Part shown: piece by piece, positions 7,003-14,890 of the stretch
Layout: each line of letters begins with the position of its first letter
Numbering within the stretch: position 1 is the stretch's first letter
Notes under the pieces: model-generated
What the model saw: only the letters and a program-made list of their open reading frames with translations
Told to the model about the DNA's origin: nothing
Database searches by the model: none
Translations under genes and position numbers: made by a program
NCBI GenBank assembly: GCA_963781035.1
Contig: CAWAEN010000007.1
Location: 186,001 to 250,000 of the forward strand
Direction: 5' to 3'
DNA length: 64,000 nucleotides
DNA from: SZUA-35 sp963781035
GTDB taxonomy: Bacteria; Actinomycetota; Acidimicrobiia; Acidimicrobiales; SZUA-35

Positions 7003-8628
7003 ATGATCGAATCCACGATGCAGGACTTCCCGCTCACGATCACCCATCTGTTCCGACACGGCCGGTCGGTTCATGGTGACGCGACGGTGACCACGTTCCA
7101 CGGCCCCGATCAGCCGCTCCAGGTCTCCACCTACGCCGCGATCGCCGATCGAGTGGACCTCCTCGCCGCCGCCCTCGATCGACTGGGCATCGAAGCCGGC
7201 GACCGGGTGGGGACGTTCATGTGGAACAACCAGCGCCACGTGGAGGCCTACCTCGCAGTCCCCTGCATGGGAGCGGTGCTCCACACCCTCAACATCCGCC
7301 TGTTTCCCGAGCAGCTCGTCTTTGTCGTGAACCACGCCGAGGATCGCGTGATCATCGTCGACGAGAGCCTCGTGCCGCTGCTGGCGCAGGTCTTCGATCA
7401 GCTCACCACCGTCGAACACGTGATCGTCTGCCGCGACGGCGATGTCTCGGCTCCGATCGAAGGGCTCGGCGACACGCTCGACTACGAGACGCTGCTCGCC
7501 GGCGAGACGCCGGGTTTCGAGTACCCGGATGTCGACGAACGGGCGGCTGCCGCCATGTGCTACACGTCAGGGACCACCGGCAACCCCAAGGGCGTGGCCT
7601 ACTCCCACCGGTCGACGTCTCTCCACTCCCTCGCTGCCATGTCGGCAAACACACTCCAGGTCGGGCACACCGAACGAATTCTGGCCATCGTGCCGATGTT
7701 CCACGCCAACTGCTGGGGTCTCGTCTACGCCGCATTGGCCGCCGGAGCCGACCTGATCATGCCCCAGCAGCATCTCCAGGCAGCACCGTTGGCCGGGCTG
7801 ATCGAACAGACCAGACCGACGATCTCGGGCGCCGTCCCGACCGTCCTGAACGACATCCTCCAGAACCAGCCCGAAGCGGATCTCAGCTCACTGCGGTACG
7901 TGGTCTGCGGTGGATCTGCAGTCCCGCGCTCGCTCATCCAGGGATTCCGCGACACCTTCGGTGTCGACGTGCTTCAGGCATGGGGCATGACCGAGACGTC
8001 ACCGTTGGCTGCTGTCGGCTGGCCGCCGCGTGGGGTCGAGCGTGCAGCCGACATGGATTTTCGGGTCAAGACGGGACGCATCGTGGCCGGAGTCGAGGTC
8101 CGCATCTGCGACGACGGCGGTTCGGTGTTGCCGTGGGATGGCGAGAGCCAGGGCGAGATCGAGATCCGGGGGCCGTGGATCACGGGCAGCTACTACCTCG
8201 ACCCGACCGAGGAGAAGTTCCACGATGGCTGGCTCCGCACCGGCGACGTCGCCACGATCGAACCGGACGGTTTCATCCAGATCACCGACCGGGCCAAGGA
8301 CGTGATCAAGTCGGGTGGCGAGTGGATCAGCTCGGTCGATCTCGAGAACGAGCTCATGGGTCACCCTGCCGTGCGCGAGGCCGCGGTCGTCGGAGTTCCG
8401 GACGACCGCTGGGACGAGCGCCCACTCGCGTGCGTCGTGATCAGCGAGGGCGAAACGGTCAGCGCCGAGGAATTGCGCGACTTCCTGGCCGGCCGTGTGG
8501 CGAAGTGGTGGTTGCCGGAGCGGTGGGCGTTCATCGAGGAGGTGCCGAAGACGTCGGTCGGGAAGTTCTCGAAGAAGGATCTTCGAGCCTCGTACGCCGA
8601 GGGCGGCCTTTCGGTCGAGGAGCTGTGA
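7003..8628 (+). CDS. Acyl-CoA synthetase (AMP-forming), fatty-acid--CoA ligase
   Basis: This 541-residue member of the ANL superfamily activates a carboxylic acid with ATP and CoA. Motifs in order: P-loop YTSGTTGNPKGV near 189-200, substrate-pocket QAWGMTETSP near 327, GWLRTGDVA near 410, and the hinge and catalytic-lysine region DVIKSGGEWIS near 430 with a second lysine in KTSVGKFSKKDL at the C-terminus. The overall pattern is that of AlkK/FadD-type medium- to long-chain fatty-acyl-CoA ligases. It would feed the beta-oxidation functions found elsewhere in the window (acyl-CoA dehydrogenase, crotonases, thiolase). ATG 7003 is preferred to TTG 6985 from the promoter position. Chain-length preference is not predictable. 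Confidence 0.88.
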   Translation: MIESTMQDFPLTITHLFRHGRSVHGDATVTTFHGPDQPLQVSTYAAIADRVDLLAAALDRLGIEAGDRVGTFMWNNQRHVEAYLAVPCMGAVLHTLNIRLFPEQLVFVVNHAEDRVIIVDESLVPLLAQVFDQLTTVEHVIVCRDGDVSAPIEGLGDTLDYETLLAGETPGFEYPDVDERAAAAMCYTSGTTGNPKGVAYSHRSTSLHSLAAMSANTLQVGHTERILAIVPMFHANCWGLVYAALAAGADLIMPQQHLQAAPLAGLIEQTRPTISGAVPTVLNDILQNQPEADLSSLRYVVCGGSAVPRSLIQGFRDTFGVDVLQAWGMTETSPLAAVGWPPRGVERAADMDFRVKTGRIVAGVEVRICDDGGSVLPWDGESQGEIEIRGPWITGSYYLDPTEEKFHDGWLRTGDVATIEPDGFIQITDRAKDVIKSGGEWISSVDLENELMGHPAVREAAVVGVPDDRWDERPLACVVISEGETVSAEELRDFLAGRVAKWWLPERWAFIEEVPKTSVGKFSKKDLRASYAEGGLSVEEL

Positions 8629-8650
8629 CGGGAGCTAGATTCGGCCGCTG

Positions 8651-9458
8651 ATGCGACTCGACACGGCCACCGCTTCGGCAACCTTCGCCTTGACCAGAGG
8701 CGGTCGGTTGGCGTCCCTGGTCGTTCATGGACACGAACTCCTCGTCACCGCCGCCGACGAGGAGGATTTCGGGTGGGGTGCCTTCCCGATGGTGCCGTAC
8801 GCCGGCCGTGTGGTCGACGCTCGGTTTTGTTTCGAGGGCGAAGAACATCAGGTTGCCGGCGATTCGAGCCCCCCACGCGATTCACGGCACGGTGTGGAAT
8901 CGCAGTTGGCGTCAGGTCGACGGCCGCACGATCGCCGTCGAGCTGGGCCCGGAGTGGCCCTTCGGTGGCGAGGTGGTCCAGACCGCAGACCTCACCGATC
9001 ACCATCTCGAATTGTCGTTGACCGTCACGGCCGGCGACCGGGAAATGCCGGCGATGGTCGGCTGGCACCCGTCCTTCCGGCGTCGGCTGCTGCGTCACGC
9101 CGAGTCGCCCGTCGAGTACGAGTTCGAGCTGGGCTCGATGTACGAACGAGACGACTCGATGGTGCCGTCTGGAAGACTGGTGGCACCCACGCCCGGTCCG
9201 TGGGACGACTGTTTCACCGGCGTCGCCGAGCCCCTGGTACTCACCTGGCCGGGAGCGGTCCGGGCGTCACTCACCTCGACATGTGACCACTGGGTCGTGT
9301 TCGACCAGCGCAGCCACGTGGTGTGTGTCGAACCGCAGTCCGACGCCCCTGACGTCTTCAACCGAACGCCGACCGTGCTGGCGCCCGGTGAGGCCATGAC
9401 GGAGACCTTCCGGATCTCGTGGGTGCGATTGGGTGAAATGATGGACACATGCGGATGA
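8651..9458 (+). CDS. Aldose 1-epimerase family protein, frame broken in a C6 run
   Basis: The N-terminus (ATG 8651) reads GGRLASLVVHGHELLV and FGWGAFPMVPYAGRV, the usual start of galactose-mutarotase-like beta-sandwich proteins. After the run of six C at 8869-8874 the reading continues one frame over with HAIHGTVWNRSW (catalytic His region), VGWHPSFRR (second active-site His) and VCVEPQSDAPDVFN (catalytic Glu in VEPQ). Joined, the product is about 268 residues, close to the family length. The break inside a homopolymer indicates a sequencing indel. The enzyme would interconvert alpha and beta anomers of a sugar. It sits 22 bp after the acyl-CoA ligase, with TAGATT 9 nt before the ATG. Confidence 0.8.
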
Positions 9459-9462
9459 CGCC

Positions 9463-9960
9463 ATGACGATGGGTTGGAACGAGCTGGGTCGCGGTCTCGT
9501 GGCGGGGATGCTCGAGCGACAGATCAAGGACCGCGGCTCGTTCGTCCGCTGGATCGGTGTGGCCATCATCGTCGTCGGTGTCGTCGCCGCCGTGGGCTGG
9601 GGAGGGTTCGTTCGCGGGCTGGGGATCACGCTCGTCCTGGTTGGTCTGATCGTGGTGTTGCTGGTGTTGTTGGTCCGCACGATGGCACTGGCGGCAATCA
9701 ACAAGTTCGCAACGCCGACGTCACTCGCCGAGAAACGGGACGTGATCGATCGGGCCATGGATCGCGCCGACCTCCCCACCGGTCCGATTGCGATCGTTCG
9801 ATTCCTGGTGCGTCTGCGCAAGGGTGTCGGTACCGAGGTCGCCCGCCTCGACACGGTCCTCGACGATCTTCGTGAGGAGCTCGCACGGTCGGAGGACGAG
9901 CTTCGTCAGGGGGAACTCGATGGGAGATCCGGGTCCGTCACTCCCGAACTGCCGGAGTGA
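9463..9960 (+). CDS. Small membrane protein with C-terminal coiled-coil, unknown function
   Basis: The 165-residue protein has two adjacent hydrophobic segments (about residues 29-48 and 53-73, ending VLLVLLVRTMAL). A charged cytoplasmic region follows that ends in a heptad-like stretch (DTVLDDLREELARSEDELRQGEL), probably a short coiled coil. No known domain was recognised. The start is 4 bp after the epimerase stop, so the two are probably cotranscribed. The 3' end overlaps the convergent PhyH gene by 23 bp. The hydrophobic-hairpin-plus-coil layout suggests a membrane-anchored scaffold, but that is only a guess. Confidence 0.65.
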   Translation: MTMGWNELGRGLVAGMLERQIKDRGSFVRWIGVAIIVVGVVAAVGWGGFVRGLGITLVLVGLIVVLLVLLVRTMALAAINKFATPTSLAEKRDVIDRAMDRADLPTGPIAIVRFLVRLRKGVGTEVARLDTVLDDLREELARSEDELRQGELDGRSGSVTPELPE

Positions 9961-10826
9961 CCTCGCCTGCACCGAAGCCGCTCGTCCCGGACCGTCCACG
10001 GAGCGCGTCGAGAGCGTTCTGCACATCGCCCACATACCCGAGTGCGTAGGCTCCCATCGCGTACCCCATCAGCTTCAGGAGATCGTCATCCAGGGTGCAG
10101 GCGACGTTCTGTGGCACCGACAGGTACTGGTTCTCCTCCTGGCGAAGCCAGGCCACGTTGTAGGTGATGTTGATCCCGGTCCGAGTCGCCGCCGAGTGGT
10201 TCGCTCCGCCGCCGTGATAGACGCTGCCGAGGTAGAGCAGGACCGAGCCTTTGGTCATCTCGGCCGGCACGGTGGCGTCGTGGTCGTAGCGGAGCCGATC
10301 CTCGTGATGGTTGCTGCCGACGACCACCCGCGTGGCCCCGTTCTGCTCGGTGAAGTCGGTGGCGGCCCAGATCGTGTTGCACTGCACCTCGTAGTCGGCC
10401 GGAAACGGGAAGAAGTCGAACGCCCACTGGTCCCGATGGATCGGCTGTCCGAGTTGATCCGGGTCGATCGAGATGACCTGGGTCAAGTGGAGCTGGTGGT
10501 TGGTGGCGTGGCCGAGGATGTCGCCGACCACGGATCGGACGAGCGGATTCGTCACGAGTTCGCGTGACGTCGGCGATCGCGCGATGAGCGCACCCGTGCG
10601 TCTGGTCAGCCGTCCACCGAAATCGTCTGCGCTGTACGGCGTCGCTTCGACGAAGGGTTCCAGTTCTGCCATCGCTCGATCGATCACGGCCGCGCTCGAC
10701 GAGCCCGTCGATGATCACGGCTCCATCGGCGCGCAGTGCGGCCACGATCTCGGCGAGCGGGGCCGTCGGCTCGAGATGGCGCACCCCTCGGGCAACGGCG
10801 ACGTCATGATCGGTGTCCTGAGCCAT
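9938..10826 (-). CDS. Phytanoyl-CoA dioxygenase (PhyH) family protein, frame broken
   Basis: The N-terminal piece (ATG 10826: LEPTAPLAEIVAALRADGAVIIDG) and the main piece (AVIDRAMAELEPFVEA onwards) are in different frames, with the break near 10695. Joined, the product is about 295 residues. The Fe(II)/2-oxoglutarate site is visible: the HxD pair in QPIHRDQW, the distal His in YHGGGAN and the 2-oxoglutarate-binding Arg just after it in ATRTG. WAATDFTEQNGATRV is the usual PhyH core. These enzymes hydroxylate CoA esters or small lipophilic molecules. A paralogue with the same HGGGAN and RQ-EN-Q signatures is at 49037-49849. The substrate is unknown. Confidence 0.8.
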
Positions 10827-10888
10827 CCCCGATTCTCGGTCGACGCGGCCATGACGCACAAGTGGAGGTGGTTTGCCATGATCTGTGC

Positions 10889-11946
10889 GTGACCTTCCCA
10901 GAACAGCGTGACGTGACGCCGGAATGGCTGGCCGCTGCGCTCGGCCACCCTGGAGTGGACCTCGGCGTCAGCAGTCGGTCGATCGGGACCGGCCAGGTCG
11001 GCGAAAATGTTCGCTACACGCTCACCTGGCCGGACGGCATCGAGGGCCCAGCGAGTGTCGTCGGCAAATTCCCGTCCCCCGATCCCACCAGTCGGGAGAC
11101 AGCGGCAGCCACCGGCTCCTATCTCAAGGAGGTCGGGTTCTACCGCGATCTGCAAGCGACGGTCGAGATCCCGACACCGAGGATCCACTTCCTGGGCGAG
11201 GATCTCGGCGCCAACCGATTCCTGCTCCTGATGGACGACATCTCGCCGGCAGAGCAGGGTGATCAGCTCCTCGGATGCTCGGAGGCCCGGGCCGAGGCGG
11301 CGGTCGATGCGCTGATCGGTCTGCATGCGCCCCGCTGGGATGATCCGACGCTGAACGACGTCGAGTGGCTCTCACCGAGAGATGCGGCCCGCGGCGTCGA
11401 GTTGGCTGCGCTCTACGAGGTGCTGTTCCCTGGCTTCGCCGATCGATACGGCGACCGGCTCGGCGCCGAGGTCGTGGCCACCGGTGCCAGATTCGGGCCA
11501 CGCCTCGCCGCTTGGTTCAGCGCATTCGACACACCGACAACCTTGGTTCACGGCGACTACCGACTCGACAACATGTTGTTCGCCACCGGCCCCGGCCCTG
11601 CGCCTCTGACCGTCGTCGACTGGCAGACCGCAGCGATCGGGCACGGCCCGGCCGACCTCGCGTACTTCCTCGGGGCCGGTCTCCTGCCCGAGCAGAGAAG
11701 GACGGTGGAAGCGGCGCTCGTCGACCGCTACGAAGCCGGTCTCGGCGCAGCAGGCATCGAGGTCGAACCCGATCTGCTTCGCCACGACTACGCGGCTGGG
11801 AACAGCGAGCGGCTATCTCATGGCGGTCGTGGCGTCGATGATCGTCGGGACGCACCGAACGTGGTGACGAGATGTTCTGTGTCATGGCAGAGCGCCATGC
11901 CGCTCAGATGACCGACTGGAGCGTTCTGGAGCTCGTGATCCCCTGA
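10889..11946 (+). CDS. Phosphotransferase family (APH/ecdysteroid-kinase-like) protein, two frame breaks near the C-terminus
   Basis: The protein starts VTFPEQRDVTPEWLAAAL at GTG 10889 (CATGAT-type hexamer 6 nt before). It has a kinase-like N-lobe (ENVRYTLTW, VVGKFPS) and the catalytic loop LVHGDYRLDNML followed by VVDWQTAAIGHGPADLAYF, the Asp-Asn and Asp pair of aminoglycoside/choline-kinase-like phosphotransferases. The C-terminus continues in a second frame (SGYLMAVVASMIV) after about 11805 and in a third (DEMFCVMAERHA) after about 11862, ending at the stop at 11944-11946. Joined, the length is about 352 residues. Actinobacterial relatives are often annotated as phosphotransferase next to acyl-CoA enzymes. 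The physiological acceptor is not known. Confidence 0.8.
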
Positions 11947-11949
11947 CGA

Positions 11950-12609
11950 TCAGCCTCGGCCGACGGCCTCGGCCCAGCGTTGTGACACCGATCGGGGCAC
12001 ATCGGTGGGGGTGTCGCGTCGTTGCCTGGCGGCGGCCAACATCGCAGCCCGCTCGGTTGGGGTCTTCTTGTGGACCGGCTGGCCACGTCTGAGCACCACG
12101 ACTCGGACCACGGTGAGCCCGACGATCAACGCCAGCGCCGCGAGTCCGAATGACAGGACGAGTGGGTTGCGGATGTCGCTGCCCGCTTGCCAGGCATGGA
12201 TCGATCCGAAGATCAGGCTCACGTACGACAGCAAGTGGATGCCATGCCACGCTCGGGACGGAATTCGGTCTCGCACCAGCGAGGAGAGCTCGACGGCGGC
12301 CATCAGGTACAGGCTCAGCACGCCCCACGTGATCGCCCCTCGTCGCCAGTCCGAGGTGAAGGGGACGAAGAACTGCGTTGCCCCGAAGTCGACGTAGCTG
12401 TCCGCCCACAGGGTCACGAGGTGGAGGGCCAGGAAGATGGAGGTCAGGGTGCTGAAGAAGCGGTGGAGATCGAGGAGCCACGGGTAGCCGGGCTGCTTGC
12501 CGAGCGCCTTGGACGACAGCAGCAGGCCGAACACGACGGAGCCGGCGGCAACGGCCCATGTCATCAATCCGGCGCCCCGGGTGGCAAACCACCAGACCTG
12601 TTCGCTCAT
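11950..12609 (-). CDS. Ferric-reductase-like / YedZ-type heme membrane protein
   Basis: This 219-residue protein has about six hydrophobic segments, starting with MTWAVAAGSVVFGLLL. Histidine pairs are placed as in ferric-reductase transmembrane domains: His in DLHRFF and LALHLV on one side, WHGIHLL and GSIHAW on the other, suited to binding two b-type hemes. A basic cytosolic tail follows. Its ATG overlaps the apbE stop by 4 bp (ATGA), so it is translationally coupled to apbE. Likely role: transmembrane electron transfer, with ApbE flavinylating a partner domain. No FAD/NAD domain is attached. The stop lies 3 bp from the convergent phosphotransferase stop. Confidence 0.8.
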   Translation of the reverse strand: MSEQVWWFATRGAGLMTWAVAAGSVVFGLLLSSKALGKQPGYPWLLDLHRFFSTLTSIFLALHLVTLWADSYVDFGATQFFVPFTSDWRRGAITWGVLSLYLMAAVELSSLVRDRIPSRAWHGIHLLSYVSLIFGSIHAWQAGSDIRNPLVLSFGLAALALIVGLTVVRVVVLRRGQPVHKKTPTERAAMLAAARQRRDTPTDVPRSVSQRWAEAVGRG

Positions 12610-13539
12610 TGGAACAGTCCGAGGCTTCCGACGACGTGCTGATGCCCCCAGTCGTCGGTGATGATGCCGCACGTTTCGTGGTCCAGGATCAGCGTCTTGG
12701 CTTGGTCGCGGCCGAGCCCGATCGCCGTGGTGGCCAGCACCTCGCACTGTGCGGCGGCGGCGCCGAGAACGGTGACTGACGAGATGCCGCTGTCCGTCGA
12801 CAGCCCCGTCGCAGCATCGAGAATGTGATGACGCTCGCCCGTGGGCGTCATCCAGCGACGTTTCGTGGTCGATGAGGTACACACGCCGCCGGCCGCGATG
12901 TGGAGTTCGCGCCGATCGGGGCAGCCGGGATGGTCGATCACGATGTGCCACCCCTCTGGTGGGCAAATGCCGTCGGCGCGGAGGTCACCGCCGATGTTCA
13001 CCATCGCTCCGAGGGCTCCGGCGTCGAGCAACGCAGCAACGGTCAGGTCTGCGGCCGTTCCCTTGCCGATTCCGCCGAGGTCGAGCGCAACACCCTCCGG
13101 GACGGAGATGGTCGACGCGACCGGGTGCACGACGACACCGAGCGGGGTGGGCGACGGCACGATTTCGGCTGTCCCTCACGGATCCGAGCTCACGGAAAGG
13201 ACGGTCGTACCCCGATCGCTGGAGCGATGTCCCGATCGTCGGGTCGAAGATGCCTGCGGTCTCGTGCCACCCGTCGATCGCTTTCGAGACGATGTCGATC
13301 GTGCTCGGGTCGACGAGGACCGGGGATCCGGCTGAGTTGTTGATCCGCGAGATGTCCGATCCGGGGAGGAATCGGCTCCACCGTTCTTCGAGCACGCGCA
13401 CGAGCGAGCGCCCCACATCGAGCAGGGGTCCGCTGCGAGCGCGATCGTCGATCAGGACGACGACGTGCGCACGGGTGCCCATGGCCTCGAACCGGGCAGA
13501 TGCCGCCACTGGAGCGGACATGGTGAGGGCAGACGTCAT
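12606..13539 (-). CDS. apbE: FAD:protein FMN transferase (ApbE), frame broken
   Basis: ApbE attaches FMN covalently to Thr/Ser of target proteins on or outside the membrane. From ATG 13539: ARFEAMGTRAHVVV, WSRFLPGSDISRINNSAG, IFDPTIGTSLQRSGYDR. The remainder is one frame over after about 13170: VALDLGGIGKGTAADL (FAD-binding GGIGKG), MVNIGGDLRADG, GVCTSSTTKRRW, HHILDAATG (Mg/FAD site) and SSVTVLGAAAAQCEVLATTA. Together these are all the hallmarks of a complete ~310-residue ApbE. There is no signal peptide, as in many actinobacterial homologues. It is coupled by a 1-base TGATG overlap to the Thr-rich protein upstream and by ATGA to the heme membrane protein downstream. Confidence 0.85.
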
Positions 13540-14153
13540 CAACTCGGCTCGGTCGTCGTGGTGGTCGTCGTCGCCGCTTCGGTCGTGGTGGTCACGGCCT
13601 GGGTGGTGGTCGTGGAGGCCACGGACGTGCTGGTGGTCTGCTGGGCACTGCTCGTCGGACCCTGGGTGGTGGCCGACGAAGACGGTGTCGTCGTCGGAGT
13701 CGTCGTGGATGACTGAGTGACGGGGGACGTCGGTGCTGGAGTACTGGGGGGTTGGGTGCCGGTTGGCTGGGTGGCGGTGGGTCGAGTGCTCGGTGTCGGA
13801 GTGTTCGTCGATGCCGTCGACGGTGTGGTCTGGGCAACCGACGTCGAGGTGGTCGACTCGTCGGTGAGAGATGTGTCGGTGGTCGACGCAACGAGCCCGG
13901 CGGCCCAGCCGTCTGGGGCCACGACCGGGACGGTCGGGATGGTCGTCTGGACCGGTGTCGCCGCTCCGTCGAGCTGCAGTGCCAGTCCGGCATCGTCTGC
14001 GGTCGTAGCCGGAACGTCGGCGGCGACGGAGTCGGCACGGTCGGCAAGCGCCGTGGCGACGGCGATGGAGGAGGTCATGCCGAGGTAGGACGCGCCGCTG
14101 ACCAGTGCGACGATCTGTCTGGCTCGTCGAGCGGGATGTGGTGATCGCGACAT
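13539..14153 (-). CDS. Secreted or surface Thr/Ser-rich mucin-like protein of the apbE operon
   Basis: This 204-residue protein has a twin-arginine-rich start (RRARQ), a hydrophobic segment (VALVSGASYLGMTSSIAVATAL), a short Asp/Ala-rich domain, and then about 110 residues almost entirely of Thr, Ser, Pro, Gln and Ala, ending TTTTTTEPS. The low-complexity tail is typical of exported, possibly O-glycosylated linkers. No FMN-binding domain is recognisable, though LDGAATPV near residue 60 loosely recalls the D/S-G-A-T flavinylation motif. It is the first gene of the operon, with a palindromic operator-like site 28 bp upstream. It could be the ApbE client, but this is speculative. TAGAGA is the nearest -10-like hexamer. 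Confidence 0.65.
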   Translation of the reverse strand: MSRSPHPARRARQIVALVSGASYLGMTSSIAVATALADRADSVAADVPATTADDAGLALQLDGAATPVQTTIPTVPVVAPDGWAAGLVASTTDTSLTDESTTSTSVAQTTPSTASTNTPTPSTRPTATQPTGTQPPSTPAPTSPVTQSSTTTPTTTPSSSATTQGPTSSAQQTTSTSVASTTTTQAVTTTTEAATTTTTTTEPS

Positions 14154-14180
14154 GTCGATCTCTATCGGCAGCTTTCACCT

Positions 14181-14199
14181 GATTCTGTACGACAGAATC
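14181..14199. promoter_or_regulatory. Perfect palindrome, candidate operator
   Basis: GATTCTGT (14181-14188), spacer ACG, ACAGAATC (14192-14199): an 8+3+8 perfect inverted repeat 28 bp upstream of the Thr-rich/apbE operon start and downstream of the small membrane gene's stop. No T-run follows on the minus strand, so an operator is more likely than a terminator. Confidence 0.45.
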
Positions 14200-14227
14200 T
14201 GCCGGTCGACCCGCGATGTCAGCCCGA

Positions 14228-14401
14228 TTACTGGGCCAGTCCGTCGCCGGTGCCCCAACCGAAGACGAAGACCGCGACGAGGAACAACAAAACGACGATG
14301 CTGATCGCAGCCCACTGCAGATTCGCATTCATGTTCTTGCGTTTGATGGTTTCGATGTTCTTCGAGCGCTTGGCTCGTCTCGGTGAGGGTTTCGCGGCCA
14401 T
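14228..14401 (-). CDS. 57-residue single-pass membrane microprotein
   Basis: ATG 14401 to TAA 14228 encodes 57 residues. The N-terminus is strongly basic (KPSPRRAKRSKN, then IKRKNMN), followed by one hydrophobic segment, AAISIVVLLFLVAVFVFGWG (31-50), and a short GDGLAQ tail. This is the positive-inside pattern of a small membrane anchor with a cytosolic basic head. No family was recognised. It is divergent from the membrane protein gene at 14488. The rare TAA stop, the coherent topology and the absence of any competing gene make it credible despite its size. Confidence 0.6.
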   Translation of the reverse strand: MAAKPSPRRAKRSKNIETIKRKNMNANLQWAAISIVVLLFLVAVFVFGWGTGDGLAQ

Positions 14402-14474
14402 GTGCCATTCAACACGCCGCGGCTCTCTGTGCTTCCGGCATTCCGCAATCCCTTCGCCTCGGGCGAGGTCCCGC

Positions 14475-14480
14475 TACATT
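14475..14480 (+). promoter_or_regulatory. -10-like hexamer TACATT before the trk operon
   Basis: TACATT ends 7 nt before ATG 14488, the first gene of the trkA-trkH cluster. Upstream in-frame start codons would lie before it and are rejected for that reason. Confidence 0.45.
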
Positions 14481-14487
14481 GGCCCGG

Positions 14488-14889
14488 ATGACCGCTACTG
14501 AGTCGGAACAGGCATTGACCGGTTCTGGACTGTCTCCCGCCGACCGCTTCATGTTCTCCCTCCTCCGGCTCCCCAAGGAGTCGTCCGCGGTGGCCCAGAG
14601 CAGGGCGGCGGCACAGGACGCGTTCCAGAAGAGCATCGTGATCTCGGGAACCCGCTGCCTGCTCACCTACATCGTGCTTCCGTTCATCGCCCCGTTCGTA
14701 GGAATTGCCGCGAGGGTCGGCGCTCCCCTCGGAATCACGGTGGCGCTGGTGGCCATGGTGTCGATCGTGATCAGCCTGCGACGGTTCTTCGGATCGATGC
14801 ACCCGAAACGATGGGCCTACGGCTCACTGGCCGGGCTGATGTTCGCCTTCCTGATCGTCACCATCGTCATCGACATCGGTCAGCTCTGA
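14488..14889 (+). CDS. Small multi-pass membrane protein leading the trk operon
   Basis: This 133-residue protein has a soluble N-terminal third (SPADRFMFSLLRLPKES, then a Gln/Ala-rich helix) and three hydrophobic segments: TYIVLPFIAPFVGIAARVG, VALVAMVSIVISL and GLMFAFLIVTIVID. No known domain was recognised. It ends 1 bp before trkA and shares its promoter, so it is probably coexpressed with K+ uptake. Whether it takes part in transport is unknown. Confidence 0.65.
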   Translation: MTATESEQALTGSGLSPADRFMFSLLRLPKESSAVAQSRAAAQDAFQKSIVISGTRCLLTYIVLPFIAPFVGIAARVGAPLGITVALVAMVSIVISLRRFFGSMHPKRWAYGSLAGLMFAFLIVTIVIDIGQL

Positions 14890-14890
14890 C

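Noticed and set aside
13539..14153. Thr-rich region as a minisatellite or CRISPR-like repeat
   Set aside because: The DNA lacks regular spacing and identical units; it is low-complexity coding sequence for a secreted linker.
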